A DNA stretch of 8,065 nucleotides from Candidatus Parcubacteria bacterium (GCA_014378965.1 JACMMR010000058.1:1-8065); one strand, 5' to 3'. Counted from the stretch's first letter, positions 1 through 5,547 are shown. The notes: generated from the letters alone by a model not told the origin. Numbers and translations are program-made.

Positions 1-219
1 ATTTCTTCGCAAAAAGAATTGTTTTTTGATAATGTTTCTACAGAAAATGGAACTGCAAAAATATATCTACTTGGTAAGATAGGGCCATTAAATGGAGTAT
101 GTGACGATCCAAGGCTTCGTATTCAACTTGAAGAAACAGCACTACAATTCCCAACTGTACAAAAGGTTGAGTTCTATTTAAATGGAACAAAGACTGATTT
201 AATTTTTCCCCAAAAGTAA
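1..219 (+). CDS. GerMN-like domain protein, C-terminal part (5' end outside window)
   Basis: The reading frame is open from the first base of the window to a TAA stop, so this is the tail of a longer gene; the TTG at 19 is an internal Leu codon, not a credible start. The 72 visible residues show an NGTAKIYL strand, a single Cys in GVCDDPRL, then QLEETALQFPTVQKVEFYLN and a final IFP. This matches the C-terminal half of GerMN-type domains, known from spore germination protein GerM and lipoprotein LpqB and widespread in non-sporulating bacteria and CPR genomes, where they sit in anchored extracytoplasmic proteins. The domain's exact role is not established. The complete downstream gene has the same layout, with its Cys at the equivalent place, so the two look like tandem paralogues. 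The next ATG follows the stop by 3 bases, so they are probably co-transcribed. Confidence 0.75.
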   Translation: MSSQKELFFDNVSTENGTAKIYLLGKIGPLNGVCDDPRLRIQLEETALQFPTVQKVEFYLNGTKTDLIFPQK

Positions 220-222
220 TAT

Positions 223-714
223 ATGAAAAAAAATATCACTATTATATTACTACTATTAGTCGTAATTGGAGGTGGATATTTTCTATACAACCAAAAACAA
301 AATACTCCAGATACTGAAAAAGCCACAGAAGAAGGTGCAAATATAGAAAAAATGGATATAACTGTTTATGTAAATGACGAAGCAGGTTCATCTGAATTTT
401 TAGATTGTGCAGTAAACAAAAAAATAACAATCCAAGTTCCTAAGACTGAAGCAATTGCTGATGCATCGCTCAAATTCTTATTCTCTGACGAATTGTCAAA
501 ATACGCAGTATATAAATCGGTAGAAATCGCAAGTGGAACAGCAAAAATAATGCTTAAAAGTGATCTAACTCCGGCTGGTTATCCAATAGGTTCTTTATCG
601 AGTTGTCAGAGCCAAAACCTGCTATCAGTTCTTAAGGATACATTAACTCAATATCCAGGCATTACATCTGTAGAATTATATTCTCCAAAACAAGAGAAAA
701 GAATAGAGTTTTAA
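223..714 (+). CDS. Membrane-anchored GerMN-like domain protein
   Basis: This 163-residue protein has a short basic start (MKKN) followed by one hydrophobic segment at about residues 5-22. No lipobox Cys follows, so it is probably an N-terminally anchored protein facing outward. A polar linker (about 23-44) leads to a GerMN-like domain: VYVN strand, Cys62 in FLDCAV, the helix start VPKTEAIADASLKFLF (72-87), a SGTAKIML strand (104-111), Cys128 in SSCQSQ, and the helix-strand end LKDTLTQYPGITSVELY. The usual 'LL.GPT' stretch after the first helix is degenerate (FLFSDELSKY). The two Cys may form a disulfide (inferred). Sporulation is not implied; such domains are common in CPR bacteria. It starts 3 bases after the upstream paralogue's stop, with no Shine-Dalgarno sequence. 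Specific function unknown. Confidence 0.78.
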   Translation: MKKNITIILLLLVVIGGGYFLYNQKQNTPDTEKATEEGANIEKMDITVYVNDEAGSSEFLDCAVNKKITIQVPKTEAIADASLKFLFSDELSKYAVYKSVEIASGTAKIMLKSDLTPAGYPIGSLSSCQSQNLLSVLKDTLTQYPGITSVELYSPKQEKRIEF

Positions 715-737
715 CCATAGCAATCAAAACAACCATT

Positions 738-746
738 TGCTATAAT
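738..746 (+). promoter_or_regulatory. Extended -10 promoter for the 787 gene
   Basis: TGCTATAAT is a perfect extended -10 element (TG, one base, TATAAT at 741-746) in the 72-base gap after the GerMN-like gene. No good -35 hexamer is seen 16-18 bases upstream, as expected for extended -10 promoters. Predicted transcription start is about 753, giving a leader of about 34 bases before ATG 787, and the start falls inside a 12-base palindrome. Confidence 0.6.
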
Positions 747-750
747 AAGG

Positions 751-762
751 TGATAATTATCA
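751..762. promoter_or_regulatory. Perfect 12-bp palindrome at the predicted transcription start
   Basis: TGATAATTATCA is identical to its reverse complement and covers the predicted start site (about 753) of the promoter at 738-746. The position would suit a repressor operator. It contains GATAAT, as Fur boxes do, but lacks the 7-1-7 spacing of a classical Fur site. AT-rich palindromes of this length also arise by chance, so this is only a candidate operator. Confidence 0.25.
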
Positions 763-786
763 ATAAAAAAATTAGACTCAATTTCA

Positions 787-1221
787 ATGAATAAAAAAAT
801 CGTTACATTATTAATCATCTTGCTAGTAGCATTGTTAGGTTTTGCAATTTTCAAAAAGTTCAACCCAACTCCTAAAACTACCGAAGGTCAATTATCAGAA
901 AAAGAAATCAAAAGTTTAGTTACAAAAGTTTCAAAATTAATCAATGTTCCGGGAGAAACTCCTGTAATCGCTACAATTATTAAAGCTGATCAACTTATTG
1001 CTGAGCAAAAGTTTTATACTGGTTCAAAAGATGGTGACTATTTAATGGTTTTTCCAATAGCACAAAAAGCTATAATATATCGAGAAAGTGAAAATAAACT
1101 CATAAATGTTGGTCCAATTATAGTTGATCAGAAGGCCACTACAACAAAGTCAGAAACTATAGAAACCAAGGCGACAACTACTGAAAAGGCTACATCGACA
1201 AAGGGAGGAAAAACACAATAG
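787..1221 (+). CDS. Small anchored protein of a CPR-type family, Thr-rich tail
   Basis: This 144-residue protein has MNKK, then a strongly hydrophobic segment at about 5-22, and no lipobox Cys, indicating a single-pass N-terminal anchor with the rest outside the membrane. The core (about 37-112) begins with a helix and continues GETPVIATIIKADQL, AEQKFYTGSKDGDYLMVFP, AQKAIIYRESENKLINVGPI. I recognise this 'E.P.IAT...L..Q.FY....GD...vf...KAI.YR...nK.i.v.pi' pattern as typical of small conserved hypothetical proteins in Patescibacteria; no biochemical role is known to me. The tail (about 116-144) is low complexity, with three ATTT/ATST repeats rich in Thr, Lys and Glu. The gene has its own extended -10 promoter and ends 9 bases from the stop of the converging methyltransferase gene. 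There is no Shine-Dalgarno sequence. Confidence 0.7.
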   Translation: MNKKIVTLLIILLVALLGFAIFKKFNPTPKTTEGQLSEKEIKSLVTKVSKLINVPGETPVIATIIKADQLIAEQKFYTGSKDGDYLMVFPIAQKAIIYRESENKLINVGPIIVDQKATTTKSETIETKATTTEKATSTKGGKTQ

Positions 1222-1230
1222 TTCTGTAAA

Positions 1231-2040
1231 TTAATTATGGTTCCAACGATCTAACAAGATTCCGCAAGCTATTGCAGCATTCAATGACTCTGCTTTCCCT
1301 AAGGAAGGCAGGGTTATTTTAGTTTCTATTTTATTTAGAGCTATTTCGTTTATACCATTAGATTCATTGCCTATTACCAAAGCACCAGCTTTTGGCCATT
1401 TAAATTCGTTAGCATTTTGACCATTAAGTGTTGAGGCTATAATATCTACATCTATTCTATTTTTGTGAACAATATTTAAAATTTCATTAACATCTCTATA
1501 TATAACTTGTACACGAGAAAATGATCCCATTGATGCAGAGATAGTTTTTGGGTTATAAATATCTACAGTTCCCACTGATGCGATTATTGTTTTTATACCA
1601 TACCAATCAGCTAATCTGATTATAGTACCCATGTTTCCAGGATCTCGTATATCATCCAGTATTATCACTTTTTCAGTTTGTAACAGGTTGGCAATATCTT
1701 CTACAGTTAACTCAACTTTTTCAAGCTGGTTTACTATAGCTACAGCAGTGCATTCACTTTTCAGACTTTCCATAGTAGAAATCTTGTTTATTTCACCAGC
1801 TTCAACAAGTTGTGGTTTTAACCATTTTTCTATAGCCGCATGTCTTTTTCCACATTCTTTTAATTCATCAGCATATTTTTTAGAAAATTCACTTGTAATA
1901 AAAAGCTCGTTGATTGTCATGTCTGAAATCAGTAGTTCGGCTACACTCTTCTCGCCTTCAACTAAAAAGATGTTTTTTTTGTTGCGTTCTTTTTTATCAG
2001 CGAATGATTTCAATGATTGGATTTTACCTTTTGTTAACAT
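1231..2040 (-). CDS. TrmH/SpoU-family RNA 2'-O-ribose methyltransferase
   Basis: This 269-residue protein has the two-part layout of SPOUT enzymes that methylate ribose 2'-OH groups in rRNA or tRNA using S-adenosylmethionine. An N-terminal substrate-binding domain (about 1-105) carries FLVEGEKSV at 25-33 and a TAVAIV strand at 98-103. The C-terminal knotted domain has all three signature motifs: LDDIRDPGNMGTIIRLADW (128-146, with Asn136 and Arg142), VIGNESNGI (222-230, with Glu226), and LPSLGKAESLNAAIACGIL (244-262, with Ser252 and Asn254). It is therefore probably active. The overall form is closest to the RlmB/TsnR/MRM3 type of rRNA methyltransferase, but the target nucleotide cannot be read from sequence. 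The ATG at 2040 is chosen because an extended -10 box ends 6 bases upstream, which would give a transcript beginning at the A of the ATG. Confidence 0.92.
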   Translation of the reverse strand: MLTKGKIQSLKSFADKKERNKKNIFLVEGEKSVAELLISDMTINELFITSEFSKKYADELKECGKRHAAIEKWLKPQLVEAGEINKISTMESLKSECTAVAIVNQLEKVELTVEDIANLLQTEKVIILDDIRDPGNMGTIIRLADWYGIKTIIASVGTVDIYNPKTISASMGSFSRVQVIYRDVNEILNIVHKNRIDVDIIASTLNGQNANEFKWPKAGALVIGNESNGINEIALNKIETKITLPSLGKAESLNAAIACGILLDRWNHN

Positions 2041-2046
2041 GAAATG

Positions 2047-2055
2047 AGTATAGCA
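2047..2055 (-). promoter_or_regulatory. Extended -10 promoter for the TrmH-family gene, leaderless
   Basis: On the minus strand the sequence reads TGCTATACT, then six bases (CATTTC), then the start ATG. With the usual spacing from -10 box to transcription start, +1 coincides with the A of the initiation codon, implying a leaderless mRNA. No recognisable -35 hexamer is found at 2070-2075. Confidence 0.6.
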
Positions 2056-2073
2056 TACTTATTTATATACACA

Positions 2074-2087
2074 TGGTATACTATAAT
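2074..2087 (+). promoter_or_regulatory. Promoter for the TMEM175-like gene, near-leaderless
   Basis: TGGTATACT (2074-2082) is an extended -10 element predicting a start at about 2089, two bases before ATG 2091. An overlapping perfect TATAAT (2082-2087) would place the start at about 2094, inside the gene. The first reading fits better. Either way the mRNA has almost no leader, and the in-frame ATG at 2073 lies within the promoter and should not be transcribed as a start codon. Confidence 0.55.
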
Positions 2088-2090
2088 CCT

Positions 2091-2879
2091 ATGAAAGAAC
2101 AAAGATTAAATGGTCTATCTGATGGTATCTTTGCTATTGTTATGACCTTGCTGGCAATAGAACTTAAAGTTCCTATATTGGAGGTACAAAATCCTACCTC
2201 ACTTCAATTACTTGCAGCTTTGGCCCACACGTTGCCCATATTTATCAGTTTTGTCTTAAGTTTTGCTTTACTTTTCACATACTGGAGATCGCATCACTTT
2301 TTAACTTCTGTGTATGCAAAAACTTTGAGTGTGGGTTTGGCTAACTACAATGCGATATTTTTCTTATTTATAACAACTATTCCATTCTCAGCTCATTTTT
2401 TAGGACTATATTCACATAATCCAATATCTATATTTATATACGGGTCAAATGTGATTGCTATAGGAGTAGTACTATTACTGATGAGACTACATATAGAAAG
2501 AAGTCCAAAAATAGATACCTTGGCTTTACCATTAAACGAGTGGAGAAGTGGCTATATTCGTATATTAGTTCCTATATTATCAGCTATAATAGCTATAGTT
2601 GTTAGCTTTGTTAACACTGACTTATCATTAATATTGTTTATATTTGCAATATTGTTCAACCTTATTCCGACAAGTTCGAATGTAATATATTTTGCCTTAG
2701 ACTTATTATTTGTTGACAAGAATGAAGTTATGGTTAATAGTAACTATAATCCTAATTATCATTTAGACCTAAAAGAAAGGATAACTAAGAAAAAACAGGC
2801 TATTCATCACACATTTAAAAAAGATATGCTTGCATCATTCAAAAAAGCAAAACAACAACAGATCAATGAAAACCAATAA
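2091..2879 (+). CDS. TMEM175-family (DUF1211) potassium channel-like membrane protein
   Basis: This 262-residue protein opens with MKEQRLNGLSDGIFAIVMTL, the family's signature first helix (R-x3-F-S-D-G-x-F-A-I in most members). Here Arg5, Ser10 and Asp11 are kept and the usual Phe is Leu9. Six hydrophobic segments lie at about 9-27, 48-65, 83-104, 112-132, 156-174 and 178-196, and helix 2 ends in the family's WRSHH (65-69). Bacterial TMEM175 proteins form tetrameric potassium-permeable channels; ion selectivity here is inferred. A soluble, very basic tail (about 213-262, rich in Lys and Gln) makes it longer than the roughly 200 residues common for the bacterial family. The start at 2091 is preferred over the in-frame ATG at 2073 because the latter lies in the promoter and adds MVYYNP, which has no family counterpart. 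The 3' end overlaps the next gene by 14 bases. Confidence 0.85.
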   Translation: MKEQRLNGLSDGIFAIVMTLLAIELKVPILEVQNPTSLQLLAALAHTLPIFISFVLSFALLFTYWRSHHFLTSVYAKTLSVGLANYNAIFFLFITTIPFSAHFLGLYSHNPISIFIYGSNVIAIGVVLLLMRLHIERSPKIDTLALPLNEWRSGYIRILVPILSAIIAIVVSFVNTDLSLILFIFAILFNLIPTSSNVIYFALDLLFVDKNEVMVNSNYNPNYHLDLKERITKKKQAIHHTFKKDMLASFKKAKQQQINENQ

Positions 2880-3594
2880 AGACGTAAATAAAAGTAAAAA
2901 AAATCAATTTTGGAATAAGGAATATAAAGAGGCAAGTCATTTAACACTATCAGAGGACCCAGCAGGAGATCTTCTGACTTTTGTGAAATGGGTAAATAGA
3001 AATGCAGAATGGCCTGCCTTTAATATGGGTGGGTTTGTGTTAGATATAGGGTGTGGAAATGGTCGTAATATTGGTAATCTGTGCGAGCAGTACCATATGA
3101 AAGGATTAGGTTTTGATATTTCGGATGAGGCCATAAAACAAGCAAAGGAAAAATTTGGGCAACTCAAAAGTCTACATTTTGTAAAACAAAGTATGTTTGA
3201 ACCTGTTGACTTAGCAGCTGAATCAGTTGATGTGGTATTGGACATGATGGTATTTCATTTTTTAGATGACTCTAAAAGACAAGCATATATAAAAGACAAA
3301 GCTCGTGTAATGAAGCCTTTCTCTTGGATGCTCTTAAAGACATTTGTCCTTGATAATGATCAAAACGCTATACGTATGATAAAAGACTTTCCAACCCCAG
3401 ATAATGAACATAATTCATATATACATCCAAAGTTTAAAGCACTTGAACATGTTTTTACTGAAGAAGAATTAACAGATTTACTTTCCCCATATTTTAAAAT
3501 CCACAAAATGATAAAATCTTACAAACACTTTAAAGACGGTAAACCGTATAAAAGACGAACCGTTTCTGTGTATTTGGAAAGAAAAAGAGATTAG
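2866..3594 (+). CDS. Class I SAM-dependent methyltransferase
   Basis: This 242-residue protein has a Rossmann-fold methyltransferase core: motif I VLDIGCGNGRNIGNL (58-72), which binds S-adenosylmethionine, the acidic end of strand 2 GFDIS (Asp84), and the strand 4 region VDVVLDMMVFHFL followed by a helix containing KDKARVMKPFSWMLLKTF. The N-terminal FWNKEY (15-20) resembles the start of TehB/UbiE-like small-molecule methyltransferases. The C-terminal part has FTEEELTDLLSPYF and a final strand RRTVSVYLERK. The substrate cannot be identified. I chose ATG 2866 over the upstream TTG at 2830, which only adds a residue run read from the coding sequence of the channel gene. The 14-base overlap with the TMEM175-like gene suggests co-transcription and coupled translation; a functional link is speculative. 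Confidence 0.85.
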   Translation: MKTNKDVNKSKKNQFWNKEYKEASHLTLSEDPAGDLLTFVKWVNRNAEWPAFNMGGFVLDIGCGNGRNIGNLCEQYHMKGLGFDISDEAIKQAKEKFGQLKSLHFVKQSMFEPVDLAAESVDVVLDMMVFHFLDDSKRQAYIKDKARVMKPFSWMLLKTFVLDNDQNAIRMIKDFPTPDNEHNSYIHPKFKALEHVFTEEELTDLLSPYFKIHKMIKSYKHFKDGKPYKRRTVSVYLERKRD

Positions 3595-3602
3595 GTTATT
3601 AT
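3574..3602 (+). promoter_or_regulatory. Possible promoter for the tRNA-Thr gene
   Basis: TTGGAA (3574-3579) and TATTAT (3597-3602) are separated by 17 bases and match the -35 and -10 consensus at 4 and 5 of 6 positions. The predicted start, about 3609, lies 29 bases before the tRNA. The -35 box lies within the end of the methyltransferase gene. The matches are moderate in an AT-rich sequence. Confidence 0.35.
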
Positions 3603-3607
3603 AGGTT

Positions 3608-3635
3608 AATCCCATGAAAGAGTAGATACGGGATT
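3608..3635 (+). other. Short inverted repeat just before tRNA-Thr
   Basis: AATCCC (3608-3613) can pair with GGGATT (3630-3635) around a 16-base loop, followed by TTTT-like sequence that runs into the tRNA. It could be a weak terminator for the methyltransferase gene or a structure in the tRNA precursor leader. A six-pair stem with a large loop is weak evidence for either. Confidence 0.2.
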
Positions 3636-3637
3636 TT

Positions 3638-3710
3638 GCCGATGTAGCTCAGACGGTAGAGCAACTCCTTGGTAAGGAGTAGGTCGCCGATTCGATTTCG
3701 GCCATTGGCT
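3638..3710 (+). tRNA. tRNA-Thr (anticodon GGT)
   Basis: A full cloverleaf can be drawn. Acceptor GCCGATG pairs with CATTGGC (3703-3709) with one G-U pair. The D arm is GCTC/GAGC with an AGACGGTA loop. The anticodon stem ACTCC/GGAGT encloses loop TTGGTAA, giving anticodon GGT at 3671-3673. The variable loop is 5 bases (AGGTC). The T arm GCCGA/TCGGC encloses TTCGATT. Discriminator base is T at 3710. The 3' CCA is not encoded (the next bases are CAT), so it must be added by nucleotidyltransferase. It decodes ACC and ACU, and lies 125 bases upstream of tuf, an arrangement similar to thrT-tufB in enterobacteria. Confidence 0.95.
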
Positions 3711-3726
3711 CATTAAGTTGTGTTAT

Positions 3727-3754
3727 TTGACTTTTCCTCATTATCTGATAAACT
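3727..3754 (+). promoter_or_regulatory. Probable tuf promoter
   Basis: TTGACT (3727-3732, 5 of 6 to the -35 consensus) is followed after 16 bases by TAAACT (3749-3754), which is preceded by TG one base away (3746-3747), making an extended -10. Predicted start is about 3761. A second possible -10, TATAAT at 3777-3782, lacks a good -35. The remaining leader to ATG 3836 is almost entirely A and T, including a run of AATT repeats at about 3794-3807, with no Shine-Dalgarno sequence. tuf may also be reached by read-through from the tRNA. Confidence 0.55.
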
Positions 3755-3835
3755 TTCTGTATTATATATTTATAGATATAATTGGTAAAAAAGAATTAAT
3801 TAATTAAAAAATAAATTTAAAAAAACAAAAATAAT

Positions 3836-5035
3836 ATGGCAACAGCAGCATTTGATAGATCAAAAACTCACGTGAACGTTGGAACAATCGGACACGTTGA
3901 TCATGGTAAGACAACTTTAACAGCCGCAATCTTAAGTACTCTTGCAAAAAAAGGGAATGGATATGATGCGAAAGTTTTGGATATCGCTCACATCGATAAA
4001 GCCCCAGAAGAAAAAGCAAGAGGTATTACTATTTCACTTGCTCACTGTGAATATGAAACTCCAAATAGACACTACGCTCACGTAGATGCTCCAGGACACG
4101 CCGACTACATCAAAAACATGATTACAGGTGCTGCTCAAATGGACGGTGCTATTCTCGTTGTTGCTGCTACTGATGGACCTATGCCTCAAACTCGTGAGCA
4201 CGTTCTATTGGCTAAACAAATCGGTGTACCAAATATTCTTGTATTCATGAATAAATGTGACATGGTTGATGATGCTGACATGCTTGACTTGGTTGAAGAA
4301 GAAATCAGAGAACTATTAACAAAGAACGGATTTGATGGAGTAAATGCTCCTGTTATTAGAGGTTCAGCCTTAAAAGCTTTGAACTCAACAGATGTAAATG
4401 ATGAATGGTCACAAAAGATCATTGAACTAATTGACGCAGTTGACTCATTTATCCCAACTCCAGTTCGAGAGACAGATAAACCTTTCCTTATGCCTATTGA
4501 AGACGTGTTTTCTATCGAAGGACGTGGAACTGTGGTAACAGGACGTATCGAAAAAGGTATCATCAAAGTTGGTGAAGAAATCGAAATCGTTGGTCTTAAA
4601 GATACAGTGAAGACAGTTGTTACAGGAGTTGAAATGTTCAACAAATCCCTACAAGAAGGACAAGCTGGAGATAACGCTGGGCTATTGCTTAGATCTGTTA
4701 AAAAAGAAGATCTATCAAGAGGACAAGTATTGGCTAAACCAGGTTCAGTAACACCTCATACAGAATTCGAAGCTGAAGTATACATCTTGAAGAAAGAAGA
4801 AGGAGGAAGACATACACCATTCTTCTCAGGATATAAGCCTCAATTCTACGTGAGAACTACTGACGTTACTGGAGAAGTAACATTAGAAGAAGGAAAAATG
4901 GTTATGCCAGGAGATACAGTTACTTTCAAAGTTAAACTTGTAGCTCCAATTGCTCTAGAAGATAAGCAAAGACTTGCTATCCGCGAAGGAGGTAAAACTG
5001 TAGGTGCTGGAGTTGTTACAAAGATCGTTAAATAG
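3836..5035 (+). CDS. tuf: Elongation factor Tu
   Basis: EF-Tu is the GTPase that delivers aminoacyl-tRNA to the ribosomal A site. The 399-residue length is normal. The GTPase domain shows the P-loop GHVDHGKT (19-26), switch I ending in ARGITI (61-66, Thr65), switch II DAPGHADY (84-91, catalytic His88), NKCD (139-142) and SAL (177-179). Domain 2 has the PIEDVFSIEGRGTVVTGR stretch, and domain 3 has GGRHTPFFSGYKPQFY and the ending REGGKTVGAGVVTKIVK. Two details differ from the E. coli protein: the Cys of DCPGH is Ala85, and the segment before switch I (KKGNGYDAKVLDIAHIDKAPEEK) is about 3 residues longer. The gene follows tRNA-Thr and is closed by a strong hairpin terminator, so it seems transcriptionally separate from the S10 operon. 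The start context is A-rich without a Shine-Dalgarno sequence. Confidence 0.98.
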   Translation: MATAAFDRSKTHVNVGTIGHVDHGKTTLTAAILSTLAKKGNGYDAKVLDIAHIDKAPEEKARGITISLAHCEYETPNRHYAHVDAPGHADYIKNMITGAAQMDGAILVVAATDGPMPQTREHVLLAKQIGVPNILVFMNKCDMVDDADMLDLVEEEIRELLTKNGFDGVNAPVIRGSALKALNSTDVNDEWSQKIIELIDAVDSFIPTPVRETDKPFLMPIEDVFSIEGRGTVVTGRIEKGIIKVGEEIEIVGLKDTVKTVVTGVEMFNKSLQEGQAGDNAGLLLRSVKKEDLSRGQVLAKPGSVTPHTEFEAEVYILKKEEGGRHTPFFSGYKPQFYVRTTDVTGEVTLEEGKMVMPGDTVTFKVKLVAPIALEDKQRLAIREGGKTVGAGVVTKIVK

Positions 5036-5068
5036 TCTTTAAAACAAAACACAGTTCATACAACCATC

Positions 5069-5108
5069 AAAAAATGCTATACCCTAAAAAAGTGTTGCAT
5101 TTTTTGTT
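5069..5108 (+). terminator. Rho-independent terminator of tuf
   Basis: The arm at 5069-5082 (AAAAAATGCTATAC) pairs with 5092-5105 (GTGTTGCATTTTTT) over 14 positions, with one T-T mismatch and one G-T pair, around the 9-base loop CCTAAAAAA. The 3' arm itself ends in six T. This lies 34 bases after the tuf stop. The stem is mostly A-T, so its strength is uncertain, but the geometry is that of an intrinsic terminator. Confidence 0.7.
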
Positions 5109-5123
5109 AAAATAGTGTAATAT
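5105..5123 (+). promoter_or_regulatory. Promoter of the S10 operon (rpsJ), overlapping the tuf terminator
   Basis: Two -10 candidates lie here. TGTTAAAAT (5105-5113) is an extended -10 giving a start at about 5120 and a 12-base leader. TAATAT (5118-5123), 17 bases after the weak -35 TTGCAT (5095-5100), gives a start at about 5130 and a 2-base leader before ATG 5132. Both predict a very short leader and both use the terminator's 3' arm as upstream promoter sequence. Confidence 0.45.
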
Positions 5124-5131
5124 TCAAATCC

Positions 5132-5473
5132 ATGTCAACAGCAACTAAAATAAAAAAAACAGAGGTAACTTCAAAGCTTCGTATCAGGGTGAGAGCCAAT
5201 GATTCACGTTTGCTAGATAACTCGGTTAAGCAAATCATAGAGACTGCGTTAAAGCACGATGCTATTATTAACGGTCCTGTGCCCTTACCTACAGAGATTA
5301 AGAAATATACAGTAAACAGGTCAGCATTTATTTACAAAGACTCTAGAGAGCAATTCGAATCAAGAACACACAGAAGACTTATAGATATTATAAATCCAAA
5401 TGCGAAAGTGATAGAAGCATTGACGAACATGACTTTGCCAACAGGTGTGAATGTTGATGTGAAAATGATGTAA
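5132..5473 (+). CDS. rpsJ: Small ribosomal subunit protein uS10
   Basis: uS10 is a head-domain protein of the 30S subunit and also, as NusE, a transcription antitermination factor in bacteria. The 113 residues align along their whole length with E. coli S10 (103 residues). KLRIRVRANDSRLLDNSV (15-32) forms the first strand and helix, NGPVPLPTEIKKYTV (47-61) the conserved loop, and QFESRTHRRLIDIINP (74-89) the second half. The extra residues are an N-terminal extension (MSTATKIKKTEVTS). It is the first gene of the S10 operon, with its own promoter after the tuf terminator. There is no Shine-Dalgarno sequence, and its leader is predicted to be 12 bases or less. Confidence 0.97.
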   Translation: MSTATKIKKTEVTSKLRIRVRANDSRLLDNSVKQIIETALKHDAIINGPVPLPTEIKKYTVNRSAFIYKDSREQFESRTHRRLIDIINPNAKVIEALTNMTLPTGVNVDVKMM

Positions 5474-5513
5474 TTAGAAATATTAATAATAATACCGAAT
5501 AAATAAAAAATAT

Positions 5514-5528
5514 CAGGTTTGCAGCCTG
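5514..5528 (+). other. Small hairpin in the rpsJ-rplC spacer
   Basis: CAGG (5514-5517) and CCTG (5525-5528) can pair around TTTGCAG. This is the only G/C-rich patch in an otherwise A/T spacer of 74 bases (5474-5547), the longest gap within the ribosomal operon. A four-pair stem is weak. It could be an RNA processing or regulatory element, or nothing. Confidence 0.15.
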
Positions 5529-5547
5529 CTCTATTTAAAGAAAATAT

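Noticed and set aside
1219..1240. Bidirectional terminator between the convergent genes
   Set aside because: Only 9 bases separate the stops, and I see no stable stem with a T run on either strand.
1631..2047. 138-codon plus-strand ORF opposite the TrmH-family gene
   Set aside because: It is antisense to a gene with all SPOUT motifs and encodes a Ser/Phe-rich product typical of shadow frames.
2073..2090. Upstream in-frame ATG for the channel gene
   Set aside because: It lies inside the TGGTATACT/TATAAT promoter, and the added MVYYNP has no counterpart in the family, whose signature helix begins a few residues after ATG 2091.
2830..2865. TTG start for the class I methyltransferase
   Set aside because: It would add 12 residues translated from sequence coding the channel tail in another frame; ATG 2866 gives a normal N-terminus.
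3793..3835. AATT repeats before tuf as a CRISPR-like or mobile repeat
   Set aside because: It is simple low-complexity A/T sequence in a leader, with no unit longer than four bases and no spacers.
4186..4644. 152-codon minus-strand ORF within tuf
   Set aside because: It is a shadow of the highly conserved EF-Tu frame, with no start signal or recognisable domain.
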